Assembly (NCBI RefSeq): GCF_002355895.1
Contig: NZ_AP017652.1
Coordinates: 1,087,001 to 1,151,000 of the forward strand
Reading direction: 5' to 3'
Length of the DNA stretch: 64,000 nucleotides
Source: Streptococcus sp. NPS 308
GTDB lineage: Bacteria; Bacillota; Bacilli; Lactobacillales; Streptococcaceae
Shown: positions 31,443 to 43,168 of the stretch, in pieces
Layout of the letters: every line of letters begins with the position of its first letter
Numbering within the stretch: position 1 is the first letter of the stretch
The notes under the pieces: generated by a model
Database searches by the model: none
What the model saw: the letters and a program-made list of their open reading frames with translations, nothing else
What the model was told of the DNA's origin: nothing
Position numbers and translations under genes: made by a program

Positions 31443-32720
31443 CTAATTGATTTTCACTGTAACATTTGCTTTTGATACAATCTGATGACCATGATAAATA
31501 TCGTAATCAATAATAGCAGAGCGTCTTGTGTGATGAATAATGCGAGCCTGAATACGAAGAGTATCATCAATCTGAACAGCCTGCAAGAAATAAATCAACA
31601 TCTGCTCTATGATGAGATTGCGCCCACTATTCACAACGAGGTCTTGGGTCATGTGATTAAGGATTTCAGCCAAGACTCCATTAGCAAGGACACCATTTTT
31701 CTCCAACATGAAGGGCTCAACAGTAATGACGACTTCATCATGATGATAAGAAAGTTTTTGCCCGATTTGCTCTGAAAAAGTCGGCAAAGCTGAAACCTGA
31801 GAACGGCTCATCTTTTCCATGACATCTCGTCGTGTTACGACCCCAAGTAGAGTCTGGTTACTTCGAACAACGGGAACCATCTCAAAGTCTTCAGCTATCA
31901 TTCGTTGGCTAACATTGGCAATATTAGTCGCCAAACCTGTTACGAAGACACTTCGCGTCATCACCTTGTCAATCGTTGTACTGGGTGACTTATCTCCCGC
32001 GTCACGCATGGTAACAACTCCGACAACCACTTGGTGTTGGTTAATGACTGGGAAACGGCTACTTCTGTTCTTACGTACCAAATCTAGATAGTCTTTGACT
32101 GTATCCGTTTCTCTCAAAAAGCCATACTCATGACTCGGACGATAGAGTTTTTCAACTGTTAAAATGTCAGTTTTAATCTGAACATTTGAGAGAGCTTTGT
32201 TAATCATGGTTGCAACTGTAAAGGTATCATGCTTACTTCTCAGAACAGGGATACCTTTTTTATTGGCAAGAGTCAATACATCATCTTGGACATGGAAACC
32301 ACCAGTTACAAGGACTGCATTCTCATTTTCAAGCGCTAAAAGTTGAATGCGAGTACGGTCACCTACAATCAAAAGGCCACCATCATGGAGATAAGAGAGG
32401 ATATTCTGCTCAGTCATGGCGCCAATAGAAAATTTACTAAATTCTCTCTCTAACCCTTCCTGACCTGCTAAAACCTCAGAGCTAGTCACTTCTGCGATCT
32501 CTGCATAGGTTAGCCGTTCGATAGCTACTTTTTTTGACTTGACACGTATGGTTCCACTGCGGGGGCGAGTCTCAACAATTCCCCGATTTTCAGCTTCTTT
32601 GATAGCCCGATAGGCTGTTCCATCACTGACACCTAGGTGATTTGAAATACTACGAACACTAACTCTCTTCCCAATTGGTAACTCTTCCAGATAAGACAAA
32701 ATTTCCTGGTGTTTACTCAT
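31443..32720 (-). CDS. YtoI-like protein: HTH, DRTGG, two CBS and hotdog domains
   Basis: This 425-residue multidomain cytoplasmic protein has, in order, a winged helix (GKRVSVRSISNHLGVSDGTAYRAIKEAENRGIV, about 17-49) and a DRTGG domain (about 70-180, ILSYLHDGGLLIVGDRTRIQ). Then comes a CBS pair (about 190-305) that usually binds adenine nucleotides, and a C-terminal hotdog thioesterase-like domain (about 310-425). The layout matches Bacillus YtoI, whose function is unknown. It suggests a nucleotide- or acyl-thioester-responsive regulator. It overlaps the GNAT gene by 8 bp. Confidence 0.88.
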   Translation of the reverse strand: MSKHQEILSYLEELPIGKRVSVRSISNHLGVSDGTAYRAIKEAENRGIVETRPRSGTIRVKSKKVAIERLTYAEIAEVTSSEVLAGQEGLEREFSKFSIGAMTEQNILSYLHDGGLLIVGDRTRIQLLALENENAVLVTGGFHVQDDVLTLANKKGIPVLRSKHDTFTVATMINKALSNVQIKTDILTVEKLYRPSHEYGFLRETDTVKDYLDLVRKNRSSRFPVINQHQVVVGVVTMRDAGDKSPSTTIDKVMTRSVFVTGLATNIANVSQRMIAEDFEMVPVVRSNQTLLGVVTRRDVMEKMSRSQVSALPTFSEQIGQKLSYHHDEVVITVEPFMLEKNGVLANGVLAEILNHMTQDLVVNSGRNLIIEQMLIYFLQAVQIDDTLRIQARIIHHTRRSAIIDYDIYHGHQIVSKANVTVKIN

Positions 32721-33264
32721 TGAACTCTCCTTTTACGTAACGAAATTCAAGATAGTCCCTCATTTTTCGTGTATAGCGATCACTTCCCTTAAACTGTCGG
32801 ACAAGGCTAAAGCCCGATTTTAAGGCTACTTTTTGGCTAGCTTGATTCTCCAGATGAGTGATGATGGATAATTGTTTTAAACCAAATTCTTCAAAGGAAA
32901 GTTGACAGAGTTTGCTAACAGTCTCTGTCATAAAACCTTGCGACCAAGCATCTTTTTTTAAGAAATAACCGATTTCTGCTTCTTTCTTGATTTCGTCGAT
33001 TTTTTCAAATTTGATGGAACCAATCATTTCCTGATTGTCTTGATTACAAATTGCCCAGACACCTAGAGGAGCCTTCATAAAATAGTTGGCAAGAGCATAT
33101 TGACTCTCCTCTAAACTTGCTTGACTGGGAAAAATAAATTGCAGATTTTCTGGATCAGAAGCAATCTCATAAAAGGCTTTACTGTCACTAAAAAAGAAAG
33201 GACGCAAATACAAGCGCTCCGTTTCAAAGAAAGAAAACATTGCTAATTTGGTCCAAATATTCAT
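32713..33264 (-). CDS. GNAT family N-acetyltransferase (RimJ/RimL-like)
   Basis: This 183-residue protein resembles acetyltransferases that modify protein N termini or small amines: FETERLYLRPFFFSDSKAFYEI at the start, then MIGSIKFEKI and IGYFLKKDAWSQGFMTETV around the acetyl-CoA site. The ATG at 33264 follows GAGGTG; the longer upstream frame runs into murA and lacks a ribosome binding site. It lies 16 bp after murA and overlaps ytoI. The acceptor substrate is unknown. Confidence 0.85.
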   Translation of the reverse strand: MNIWTKLAMFSFFETERLYLRPFFFSDSKAFYEIASDPENLQFIFPSQASLEESQYALANYFMKAPLGVWAICNQDNQEMIGSIKFEKIDEIKKEAEIGYFLKKDAWSQGFMTETVSKLCQLSFEEFGLKQLSIITHLENQASQKVALKSGFSLVRQFKGSDRYTRKMRDYLEFRYVKGEFNE

Positions 33265-33280
33265 AATCACCTCAATGGTT

Positions 33281-34540
33281 TTAGTCTTCGACGAGTGTAA
33301 TATCTGCTCCAAGACTACGTAATTTTTCAATGATATCTGAGTAGCCACGAAGGATAAACTCAATATTTGTAATTTCGGTCTGGCCTTGAGCCATCAATCC
33401 AGCAATGACAAGTGCGGCACCTGCTCGCAAATCTGTAGCTTTAACACTTGCTCCATGCAAGCTACGACCACCTTTATAGATAATGTGATCATTCGTAGTC
33501 GTAATATCCGCATCCATTTTTGCTAACTCAAAAACATGGTTGACACGTTTTTCATAAATGGTATCAATAATCGTTCCACGGCCTTGAGCTGTTAATAAAA
33601 GTGGCGTGATAGGCTGTTGCAAATCAGTTGCAAAACCAGGATAAGGAGCAGTTTTAATATTGATTGCCTTCAAGTCTGACTGCTCTTCAACGAAAATACT
33701 ATCCTCAGAGACAGTCATACGAACGCCCATTTCCTCTAGTTTGGCGATAAAGCCTTCAAGATGCTCATAAAGAACGTTGTTAATACGAATTCCTTTACCA
33801 ACCGCAGCAGCAAGTGAAATATAAGTTCCAGCTTCAATACGGTCTGGAATGACTTGGTGACGAGTCCCATGAAGCGTCTCAACACCATCAATAATGATAA
33901 TATCAGTACCGGCACCACGAATATGGGCCCCCATGTTGTTCAAAAGGGTAGCCACATCAATGATTTCTGGTTCACGGGCCGCATTTTCAATGACAGTACG
34001 TCCCTTTGCTTTGACCGCGGCAATCATGGTGTTAATCGTTGCACCAACGCTAACGGTGTCCATGTAAATACTTGCTCCATGAAGACCCTTACCTTGGGCA
34101 GATAAATTCATATTATCTCCCTCGTAGCTCACCTTAGCCCCCATAGCTTCAAAGGCTTTTAAGTGAAGGTCAATCGGGCGAGGACCCAGATCACATCCAC
34201 CAGGAAGTCCAACCGTAGCTTCGCCAAAGCGCCCTAAAAGACTTCCGTAAAAATAATAAGAAGCACGTAAGCTATTAATCTTGCCATACGGCATTGGAAT
34301 GTTTTGAACGCCTCTTGGATCAATCTCCAAGACATCGTCATAACGCTTAACAGATGCCCCCATGATCTCCATGATTTCGACAAGACTAGCAACGTCTGAA
34401 ATATCTGGAACACAATCTAAAGTGACAATATCATCTGCTAAGATAATAGCTGGAATAAGCGCAACGACACTATTTTTAGCACCACTAATGGTGATCTCAC
34501 CTTGCAATGGACGTCCACCATTGATGACAATTTTTCTCAT
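33281..34540 (-). CDS. murA: UDP-N-acetylglucosamine 1-carboxyvinyltransferase
   Basis: This enzyme makes the first committed peptidoglycan precursor from UDP-GlcNAc and PEP. The 419-residue protein has Lys22-Asn23 near the N terminus and active-site Cys116 in [12 protein letters not shown], so fosfomycin sensitivity is expected. Low-GC Gram-positives carry two copies; this one resembles the pneumococcal MurA2/MurZ gene, judging from memory of its neighbours. The ATG at 34540 follows GAAAGAG; a TTG five codons upstream overlaps that site. Confidence 0.95.
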   Translation of the reverse strand: MRKIVINGGRPLQGEITISGAKNSVVALIPAIILADDIVTLDCVPDISDVASLVEIMEIMGASVKRYDDVLEIDPRGVQNIPMPYGKINSLRASYYFYGSLLGRFGEATVGLPGGCDLGPRPIDLHLKAFEAMGAKVSYEGDNMNLSAQGKGLHGASIYMDTVSVGATINTMIAAVKAKGRTVIENAAREPEIIDVATLLNNMGAHIRGAGTDIIIIDGVETLHGTRHQVIPDRIEAGTYISLAAAVGKGIRINNVLYEHLEGFIAKLEEMGVRMTVSEDSIFVEEQSDLKAINIKTAPYPGFATDLQQPITPLLLTAQGRGTIIDTIYEKRVNHVFELAKMDADITTTNDHIIYKGGRSLHGASVKATDLRAGAALVIAGLMAQGQTEITNIEFILRGYSDIIEKLRSLGADITLVED

Positions 34541-34582
34541 GTTATACTCTTTCAAAATTTACTAAAAAGGTCTTTTCATTCT

Positions 34583-34591
34583 ATTATACCA
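34583..34591 (-). promoter_or_regulatory. murA operon promoter
   Basis: TGGTATAAT on the minus strand, about 43 bp before murA, without a clear -35. It drives murA, GNAT, ytoI and map. Confidence 0.6.
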
Positions 34592-34653
34592 TAATTTTCA
34601 ATTTTTTCCCATTACTCTTGATTATTTCCTGCCTCTTTTTTTATTTTTGTTCA

Positions 34654-34700
34654 CAAAAAAAGACCCATCACACAAGCTTTGGAGCTTGATATGATAGGCT
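34654..34700 (-). terminator. pyk terminator
   Basis: A long two-part minus-strand hairpin (CCTATCA/TGATGGG outside, CAAGCT/AGCTTG inside) is followed by a seven-T run. Confidence 0.85.
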
Positions 34701-34712
34701 TTAAAAGTTAGA

Positions 34713-36218
34713 TTAACGTACTGTACGGATACGCATTGTGTTTGTACGAGCAGCTTCTCCAAGTGGCACACCAGCAACGATAACGATATCGTCGCCAGAT
34801 TCAACCAAGCCTTGTTCAACTGCAATCTTTTCAGCAAGATCAAACATATCGTCAGTATTTGAAGGACGTTCAGTTGTTACTGGAATAACACCCCAGTTCA
34901 ACATCAATCCACGTTCAGTCAATTCATCGAAAGTGATTGCCAAAATGTCAGCATTTGGACGGTATTTAGAAATCAAACGTGCTGTGTGACCAGTCTTAGT
35001 AAGGGTAACAACCAATTTGATATTCATTGAGTTAGTAGCATCTTTAACAGCTGAAGCCATAACTTCTGTCTTAGAGTTACGCTCGAATGCATCTGAGTTC
35101 AAACGACCATATTCATTAAGAAGAGTTTGAGCGTTCTTGTCGATTGTAGCCATTGTTGTTACTGATTCAAGTGGGTATTTACCGTTTGCAGACTCACCTG
35201 AAAGCATTGTTGCGTCAGTTCCGTCGATAACAGCATTGAACACGTCTGATACTTCTGAACGAGTTGCACGTGGTTTCTCAGTCATTGTTTCAAGCATGTT
35301 TGTTGCAGTGATAACAACTTTACCAGCAGCATTCACTTTAGTAATGATCATTTTTTGGTAAACTGGAACCATTTCGAATGGTACTTCGATACCCATGTCA
35401 CCACGAGCGATCATGATACCATCAGCAGCTTCGATGATCTCATCCAAGTTATCGATACCTTGTTGGTTTTCGATTTTCGCGAACAATTGAACATGTCCGT
35501 TTCCAGTTTCTTCACAAATTGCACGAACTTCATTCACGTCTTTAGCAGTACGTACGAATGAGATCGCGATGAAGTTGATACCTTGCTCAAGACCAAAGCG
35601 GATGTCGTCGTTATCACGTTCTGCAAGAGCTGGGAAAGGAATTTTAGTGTTAGGGATGTTTACACCTTTTTGTTTTGCAACAACGCCATCATTTTCAACT
35701 TCTACTTCAAATTCACGAGTTGCATCGTCTTTAGCGATAACACGAAGACCAAGTTTACCATCGTCAACCAAAACTTGACGACCAACTTCAACATCATCAT
35801 AGATATCAAGAGCGCCAGCAACGTTCAAAGCAATCACTTCACGAGTTGATTTGATACCTTGTTTGGTTGCAACACGGATTTTTTCACCAGTTTTATAAGA
35901 GTACTCTTTTGCATCGCCTTCGAACAATTCAGTACGGATTTCAGGACCTTTTGTATCCAGAAGGAAACCAACTTTTTTACCTGCAAGTTTTTCAGCAAGT
36001 TTAACAGTTGCCATACGGTCACCTTGTTCTTGGTGGTCACCGTGTGAGAAGTTGAAACGGAAAGTGTTTGCTCCAGCTTCAATCAGCTGAGCAATATTTT
36101 TAGCTGAAGCTTCAACGTCAAGTTTTTCTCCCCAGTATCCGTCATCACCGAATTTTTTACCACCACGGATTTCTACCGCAGGACCCAAGGTTGCAACGAT
36201 TTTTACACGTTTGTTCAT
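34713..36218 (-). CDS. pyk: Pyruvate kinase
   Basis: This last glycolytic enzyme turns PEP and ADP into pyruvate and ATP. The 501-residue protein has FRFNFSHG (about 53-60), DTKGPEIRTE, the catalytic lysine region AKIENQQGIDNLDEI and IARGDMGIE. A C-terminal regulatory domain, usually activated by fructose 1,6-bisphosphate in streptococci, follows. It lies 66 bp after pfkA and has no promoter of its own that I can see, so pfkA-pyk form one unit. Confidence 0.97.
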   Translation of the reverse strand: MNKRVKIVATLGPAVEIRGGKKFGDDGYWGEKLDVEASAKNIAQLIEAGANTFRFNFSHGDHQEQGDRMATVKLAEKLAGKKVGFLLDTKGPEIRTELFEGDAKEYSYKTGEKIRVATKQGIKSTREVIALNVAGALDIYDDVEVGRQVLVDDGKLGLRVIAKDDATREFEVEVENDGVVAKQKGVNIPNTKIPFPALAERDNDDIRFGLEQGINFIAISFVRTAKDVNEVRAICEETGNGHVQLFAKIENQQGIDNLDEIIEAADGIMIARGDMGIEVPFEMVPVYQKMIITKVNAAGKVVITATNMLETMTEKPRATRSEVSDVFNAVIDGTDATMLSGESANGKYPLESVTTMATIDKNAQTLLNEYGRLNSDAFERNSKTEVMASAVKDATNSMNIKLVVTLTKTGHTARLISKYRPNADILAITFDELTERGLMLNWGVIPVTTERPSNTDDMFDLAEKIAVEQGLVESGDDIVIVAGVPLGEAARTNTMRIRTVR

Positions 36219-36284
36219 GATTTTTTGTGACTCCTTTATATAATTCGACCTTTTTGGTCATTTTACTAGATTAATAAAAGTTGA

Positions 36285-37322
<1,038 letters not shown>

Positions 37323-37328
37323 TTACTG

Positions 37329-37337
37329 ATTATACCA
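37329..37337 (-). promoter_or_regulatory. pfkA-pyk promoter
   Basis: TGGTATAAT on the minus strand, about 37 bp before pfkA. An upstream inverted repeat GGAAAAT/ATTTTCC (37348-37367) sits near the -35 region and just after the dnaE stop. Confidence 0.6.
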
Positions 37338-37372
37338 CATTTAATTGGAAAATTCTTCTATTTTCCGTATTT

Positions 37373-40300
37373 TTAGCGATAAATCGTTTTCATAACAATT
37401 CCCTCTAATTTTTCCTGTAAAACTGGGTCTTTTTTTACAAAATGTTGGGAGGAAACAATTGTCTTTTCTTCCTCAACATACCTGATAATAACAGGAATAG
37501 AGCCTTTATGTTGTTCTAAGATAGTTGAAATTTCTTTATCGTTGTCGTGATTTTTAACTTGAATCCAGAATCGTTCAGCGACTGCTTCTTTCAAATCTTG
37601 TGCAATCATTTGCAGACGACCATCTCGGGATTGAACTTTGCCATTGATGTAGTAGAATTTCCCTTCAGATAAGATGGAAGCGAATTTTCGATACTGATCT
37701 GAAAATACAGTCACATCCAGTTTAGACTTACTATCGTGAACCTGTAGAAAAGCCATATTCTCGCCTTTCTTAGTTCGAATGACTTTTATTTTTTGCACTT
37801 CAACTAGAAGTGTTGCTTGACACCCCTCAGTGAGAGTAGCAATGGGCGTTGTCGGATAAAGGGCCTGTTTGGCAAGTGTTTGCAAAGGATGAGCGCTGAT
37901 ACCAACCCCGATTAGTTCCTGCTCCTTGTAAAATTTCTCTGCTTCCGTAAAATCATCCGCCTCAGTCCAGCTATAGCTTGCATCTGCAAAGAGACCACCC
38001 AACTCCTCAACAAAAACAAATAAGTTAGGTAAGTTCACTAAGATTTTCTGGCGATTTTTGTCAAAGTCATCAAAGAGCCCTAGTTCAACCAAAGGAGTCA
38101 AAAGCGACAGTTTCTTGTAATTCTTGGGAAGACGTGTGACAAAATCTTCAATGCTTGAGAAAGGACGATTTTCAATAATCCAGTAAGACAAATCTCTTGG
38201 CATCCCTTTAATGGCTTTCAAACCAAGATAGATTGTCTTCTGGGTAATTTTATCATGAAAGGGAATGCTGTTGATGGCTAAAGGTGCTACATCAAATCCC
38301 ATCTGCAATGCATCTACAATGTAATCACTGCTAGAATAATTCAACATGACTTGAAAGAAAATAGCAGGATAGTGCGTCTTGAAATAAGCAAGTTGGAAAG
38401 CAAGGGCTGAGTAGGCATAGGCATGGGATCTATTAAATCCATAACCTGCAAACTTTTCCATCACTGCAAAAACTTGGTTGGCTTTCTCTTCTGAATGACC
38501 GAGTTTTACTGCTCCAGCGATAAAATCTTCCTTCATCAGATGCATCTCTTTAGCATTTTTCTTACCCATGGCACGTCTGAGAATGTCGGCTTTGCCAAGA
38601 CTGAATCCTCCAAAGCGCTGAGCTACCTGCATGACTTGCTCTTGATAGAGCATAATACCGTAGGTTGATGACAGGATGTCTTCCAAGGCAGGGTCTAACA
38701 CCGACACCTTTTCTTTACCATGCTTACGAGCCACAAAGTTATCAATATAATCGCTAGCGCCTGGTCTATTGAGGGATGTCGTTGCTACCACTTCTTCGAA
38801 GACTTGTGGTTTGACCCGTTTCAAGAGTCGAATGGCGCCTGGTTGTTCAAATTGGAAAATACCTTTCGTATTTCCAGCTGCAAAGAGGGCTAAAGTTTCA
38901 CTGTCTTCCAGATCAATCTCTTCGATTTTTAGATGAACACCCTCTGATTCCGCAAGCAATTCCTGCATTTTTTGTACGAAAGTCAGGTTACGTAATCCGA
39001 GGAAATCCATTTTTAGAAGTCCATTGGCTTCAACGCCATGAGCATCATACTGGGTGATCAGCATATCCTCACCATATTTTAGAGGAATATAGTCAGTCAA
39101 GTCTTGGTCACTCATAACGACTCCAGCCGCATGGATAGAGGTTTGACGAGGATAACCTTCGATCTTACGAGCAATCTCAAAAGCTTTTTGGTATTCAATC
39201 TTGCTATTGATGACCTGCCTAAATTGCAAATTCTTTTCATAGGCCGTCGTTAGCGTATCTCGGAAACTGATTTTTTTCGTAATATTTGTTAATTCGTACT
39301 CTGGAACACCATAGCGTTTAAAAACATCACGAATTGCTTGTTTTGCTCCAAAGGTCGAATAAGTGACAATCTGTGCAACGTGTTGACTGCCATAGCGATC
39401 ACGAACATAACGAATGAACTCTGGTCTATAAAGGTCTGGAATGTCAATATCAATATCAGGCATGGTGTAACGCTCGCGATTTAAAAAGCGCTCGAAAATC
39501 AGGTTCTTCTCAACCGGATCAATCCCTGTAATATCCAGTGAGTAAGCCACCAGACTACCAACCGCAGAACCACGCCCCATTCCCATATAGTAGCCTTGGG
39601 AACGTCCAAAACGCAACAAATCCCAAACAACTAGGAAATAGTCATCAAAGCCCATATCATGAATAACAGCCAACTCTTCATTCAGTCGCTCATGATAGAG
39701 AACTGAGGTTAACCCCTTGGCTATCAAGCCTTGTTCAGCCCTCTCTCTAAGTTCTTCTACTGCCGGCCTTTCAGGGTTAAAGCGAGGGAGTTTTAAACTT
39801 GGATCAAGTTGATAGCTAACATTCTCTATCAAACCTTGAAGATTGGCAAGTGCCTGAGGAAAGCGATTTTTAAATCTTGCTTCTAAGTCTGAGGCTGGTA
39901 GAAAGATCCCTTGCTGTGAATGCACATCCACTTCTCTCAGACTGACATTATCCTTGACTGCCGACAAAATCTGCAAAACCTGTAGGTCTTCTTTGTCAAA
40001 GGAGTTAACCTGATACAGTGGAAGAATGGGTTTTGTAAAGACTTCTTGAGGAGCATCTGGACTGACACCGATAAAATAATCATGCCCCAAATCCAGCTGC
40101 TCGATTTCATCAAAATAAGGAACAATAACAGCAACATCCTCAAGGTGACTTGTAAAATCAGACCAATTTTTTCGTCCAGTCATTTTTAAAGTGGATAACT
40201 TCATCAACTCTTGGTAACCTTTAGTAGATAGAGCTAGAAAACGGAAAGAGATCGCCTTTTCGTCTGTAATCAAGGTCATTTCAAGACCAATTAAAGGTTG

Positions 40301-40474
40301 GATTCCATATTTTCGAGTCACCTCTAAAAAGTGATAGGCTCCATAAAGATTATCCACATCCATGATAGCAAGGTGAGAATAGCCATAATCTTTAGCTGTA
40401 TGTACATATTTTTCAATCGAAACCACACTTTCCATAAAACTGTAAACAGTCTTGGTATCGAGTTGTGCAATCAT
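37373..40474 (-). CDS. dnaE: DNA polymerase III alpha subunit DnaE
   Basis: In low-GC Gram-positives DnaE extends RNA primers before handing over to PolC. The 1033-residue protein starts with a PHP domain (about 1-200). The palm follows, with metal-binding aspartates in YTMPDIDIDIPD, then fingers, a helix-hairpin-helix region and a C-terminal OB fold (about 880-970). It lacks the exonuclease insert of PolC. The start follows AGGAGGAG. No canonical terminator separates it from pfkA. Confidence 0.96.
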   Translation of the reverse strand: MIAQLDTKTVYSFMESVVSIEKYVHTAKDYGYSHLAIMDVDNLYGAYHFLEVTRKYGIQPLIGLEMTLITDEKAISFRFLALSTKGYQELMKLSTLKMTGRKNWSDFTSHLEDVAVIVPYFDEIEQLDLGHDYFIGVSPDAPQEVFTKPILPLYQVNSFDKEDLQVLQILSAVKDNVSLREVDVHSQQGIFLPASDLEARFKNRFPQALANLQGLIENVSYQLDPSLKLPRFNPERPAVEELRERAEQGLIAKGLTSVLYHERLNEELAVIHDMGFDDYFLVVWDLLRFGRSQGYYMGMGRGSAVGSLVAYSLDITGIDPVEKNLIFERFLNRERYTMPDIDIDIPDLYRPEFIRYVRDRYGSQHVAQIVTYSTFGAKQAIRDVFKRYGVPEYELTNITKKISFRDTLTTAYEKNLQFRQVINSKIEYQKAFEIARKIEGYPRQTSIHAAGVVMSDQDLTDYIPLKYGEDMLITQYDAHGVEANGLLKMDFLGLRNLTFVQKMQELLAESEGVHLKIEEIDLEDSETLALFAAGNTKGIFQFEQPGAIRLLKRVKPQVFEEVVATTSLNRPGASDYIDNFVARKHGKEKVSVLDPALEDILSSTYGIMLYQEQVMQVAQRFGGFSLGKADILRRAMGKKNAKEMHLMKEDFIAGAVKLGHSEEKANQVFAVMEKFAGYGFNRSHAYAYSALAFQLAYFKTHYPAIFFQVMLNYSSSDYIVDALQMGFDVAPLAINSIPFHDKITQKTIYLGLKAIKGMPRDLSYWIIENRPFSSIEDFVTRLPKNYKKLSLLTPLVELGLFDDFDKNRQKILVNLPNLFVFVEELGGLFADASYSWTEADDFTEAEKFYKEQELIGVGISAHPLQTLAKQALYPTTPIATLTEGCQATLLVEVQKIKVIRTKKGENMAFLQVHDSKSKLDVTVFSDQYRKFASILSEGKFYYINGKVQSRDGRLQMIAQDLKEAVAERFWIQVKNHDNDKEISTILEQHKGSIPVIIRYVEEEKTIVSSQHFVKKDPVLQEKLEGIVMKTIYR

Positions 40475-40884
40475 TCCATCTCCTCCTTGCTTTAAATATA
40501 GTACTATTATACCATTTTAAGTTCCATAATGAACTGGCTCAGACTCTTTCTTTCAAAACCTTGTTGAAATTTTTTCAACTGTTCATCCATTATGTTTCTT
40601 GAAAATGAAAATTAAGAAGAATAAAATATCTATATCTTATAATATTTTTAATAGTAATTTTGGACATTTTTATGCTAAGTGACGAATATTGAAATAATAT
40701 TCCTTATGCAAATTTACATATAAATATCTTTAAGGTGGCTTTTAATTAGAAGATTTATTCAATATTTTATAATAACTTGCTTAAAGTTCATTCCTGTTTT
40801 TTAAATTTATTTCATTTGAGTTTATTTATTCCATTTTTCCTCTTTTTTTGATATAATAAATTTATCACTTCAAAGGAGAGCGCC
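40475..40884. other. AT-rich intergenic region between dnaE and pepX
   Basis: This 410-bp divergent spacer holds the dnaE promoter (TGGTATAAT, minus strand, about 40505-40513) and the pepX promoter. It also has two inverted repeats: GTTGAAA-TTT-TTTCAAC (40563-40579) and GAATATT/AATATTC (about 40687-40705). The middle is very AT-rich with no plausible coding sequence. I see no mobile element remnant. Confidence 0.5.
40849..40857 (+). promoter_or_regulatory. pepX promoter
   Basis: TGATATAAT on the plus strand, 27 bp before the pepX start. AAAGGAG provides the ribosome binding site. Confidence 0.65.
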
Positions 40885-43167
40885 ATGCGTTTTAATCAAT
40901 TCAGCTACTTGCCCACTCCTCGTTCTCAACTATTAGATGAATTAGAGAGTCTTGGCTTGAAGCTATCATCTAAACTGCCTATAAAAAGACAGTTTGAAGA
41001 CTTCATTCGTTGGAGTTTCTTCACCTATACTAATACCGATTACGCTCTATCTACCCTAGCTGCAGATAGAGAAACGGATCTACTGACCTTCTTTCAGTCT
41101 GATAAAGAGCTGACAGCTGATATTTTCTATACCGTAGTTTTTCAACTTTTAGGCTTCAATTATCTTATTGACTTTGAGGATGCTGAGAAATTTCGTAAAG
41201 AAACTAGATTTCCTGTTATTTATGGAGATTTGATTGAAAATCTCTACCATTTGCTCAATACTCGAACCAAAAAGGGAAATACGCTCATCGACCAACTTGT
41301 TAGTGATGGACTTATTGCAGAAGACAATCACTACCACTACTTTAACGGCAAGAGCTTGGCAACCTTCTCTAGTCATGATGTCATTCGTGAAGTTGTCTAT
41401 GTAGAGAGTCGTGTGGATACTGATAAAGACGGTCTCCCTGATTTAGTCAAGGTCAGCATTATTCGTCCTCGCTATGATGGACAAATCCCTGCAGTTATGA
41501 CAGCAAGTCCTTATCACCAAGGGACCAACGACAAAGCCAGCGACAAGGCTCTCTACAAGATGGAAGGAGACTTGGAGGTCAAACCTGCCCATATTATTGA
41601 ACTTGAGAAGCCTGAGGTTGATTTTGTCGAGCCTCTTGGTCAAGCCGAACTCGTCTCTGAGTCTGAAGAAAAGCTAACTCACATCAATAGTTCTTACACT
41701 CTCAACGATTACTTCCTCCCAAGAGGATTTGCCAATCTCTATGTTTCGGGTGTTGGTACCAAGGATTCCCAAGGGCTCATGACCAATGGAGACTATCAGC
41801 AGATTGAAGCCTATAAAAATGTCATTGATTGGCTTAACGGTCGTTGTCGTGCCTTTACGGACCACACGCGCAAGCGTGAGGTCAAGGCTGATTGGTCCAA
41901 TGGCAAAGTTGCCACAACTGGCCTTTCTTATCTAGGTACCATGTCCAATGGTCTTGCGACCACTGGAGTTGATGGCTTGGAAGTGATTATCGCAGAAGCA
42001 GGTATTTCCTCTTGGTACAACTACTATCGGGAAAATGGCCTGGTAACCAGTCCTGGAGGTTATCCAGGTGAGGATTTTGACTCACTTGCTGAATTGACCT
42101 ACTCCCGCAATCTCTTAGCCGGTGACTATATCCGTGCTAATGAAGCCCACAAAGCAGATTTAGAAAAGGTAAAAGAAGAATTAGATCGCAAGACTGGTGA
42201 CTACAATCAATTTTGGCATGACCGCAACTATCTACTAAATGCTCATAAGGTTCAAGCTGAGGTCGTCTTTACACATGGTTCCCAGGATTGGAACGTCAAA
42301 CCACTTCATGTTTATCAAATGTTTCATGCTCTTCCAGCTCATATCAACAAGCACCTCTTTTTCCATCATGGTGCCCATGTCTATATGAACAACTGGCAGT
42401 CGATCGACTTCCGCGAGTCCATGAATGCCTTGTTAAGTAAGAAATTGTTAGGACTTATAACAGACTATCAACTTCCTACTGTCATCTGGCAAGACAATAC
42501 CGAACCTCAAACATGGCAGAGTCTTGATGACTTTGGCAAGCAAGATGAATTGCATACTTTCTCACTTGGAACTGAAGAAAAAGTGATTCAGAACCACTAT
42601 GAACAAGAAGATTTTGAGCGTTATGGAAAGACTTACCAGATCTTCAACACAGAACTTTACCAAGGAAAAGCCAATCAGATCACCATTGACCTTCAAGTAA
42701 GTCAAGACATTCATTTAAATGGTCGAGTTGAGCTGAAACTTCGTATCAAATCAAGTACAAACAAGGGGCTCTTATCAGCCCAACTGCTAGAACTTGGGCA
42801 AAAGAAATATCTACAGCCTTATCCAGCGGTTTTAAGTGCTAGAACCATTGACAACGGTCGCTACCACATGTTAGAAAATCTCTGTGAACTACCATTCAAT
42901 CCAAGAGCCCAACGTGTCCTCACCAAAGGTTACCTTAATCTTCAAAATCGAACCAATCTTTTGACGGTTGAAGAAATCCAACCCAATAAATGGATGGACT
43001 TCAAGCTAGAGCTTCAACCAACTATCTACAAACTTAAAGAAGGAAATACTCTCCGTTTGGTTCTCTACACGACTGACTTTGAGATTACAATTCGAGATAA
43101 TACAGACTATCACCTGACTGTCGATCTTGAACAGTCTACTCTTATTATACCTTGTCAAAAGGTATAA
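40885..43167 (+). CDS. pepX: X-prolyl dipeptidyl aminopeptidase
   Basis: This S15-family serine peptidase removes X-Pro dipeptides from peptide N termini, supplying amino acids. The 760-residue protein has an N-terminal helical domain, a catalytic alpha/beta fold with nucleophile Ser348 in GLSYLG, and the catalytic Asp and His near QDWNVKP and [10 protein letters not shown]-terminal jelly-roll domain (about 540-760) follows. Ser348 matches the position known for lactococcal PepX. A decayed second copy of its C-terminal domain follows immediately. Confidence 0.96.
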   Translation: MRFNQFSYLPTPRSQLLDELESLGLKLSSKLPIKRQFEDFIRWSFFTYTNTDYALSTLAADRETDLLTFFQSDKELTADIFYTVVFQLLGFNYLIDFEDAEKFRKETRFPVIYGDLIENLYHLLNTRTKKGNTLIDQLVSDGLIAEDNHYHYFNGKSLATFSSHDVIREVVYVESRVDTDKDGLPDLVKVSIIRPRYDGQIPAVMTASPYHQGTNDKASDKALYKMEGDLEVKPAHIIELEKPEVDFVEPLGQAELVSESEEKLTHINSSYTLNDYFLPRGFANLYVSGVGTKDSQGLMTNGDYQQIEAYKNVIDWLNGRCRAFTDHTRKREVKADWSNGKVATTGLSYLGTMSNGLATTGVDGLEVIIAEAGISSWYNYYRENGLVTSPGGYPGEDFDSLAELTYSRNLLAGDYIRANEAHKADLEKVKEELDRKTGDYNQFWHDRNYLLNAHKVQAEVVFTHGSQDWNVKPLHVYQMFHALPAHINKHLFFHHGAHVYMNNWQSIDFRESMNALLSKKLLGLITDYQLPTVIWQDNTEPQTWQSLDDFGKQDELHTFSLGTEEKVIQNHYEQEDFERYGKTYQIFNTELYQGKANQITIDLQVSQDIHLNGRVELKLRIKSSTNKGLLSAQLLELGQKKYLQPYPAVLSARTIDNGRYHMLENLCELPFNPRAQRVLTKGYLNLQNRTNLLTVEEIQPNKWMDFKLELQPTIYKLKEGNTLRLVLYTTDFEITIRDNTDYHLTVDLEQSTLIIPCQKV

Positions 43168-43168
43168 T

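Noticed and set aside
37348..37367. Inverted repeat GGAAAAT/ATTTTCC after dnaE as a terminator
   Set aside because: It lacks a T-run and overlaps the promoter region of pfkA, so termination is not supported.
40600..40850. Possible hidden gene or mobile remnant in the dnaE-pepX gap
   Set aside because: The stretch is AT-rich with frequent stops in all frames and no terminal repeats or familiar element sequence.
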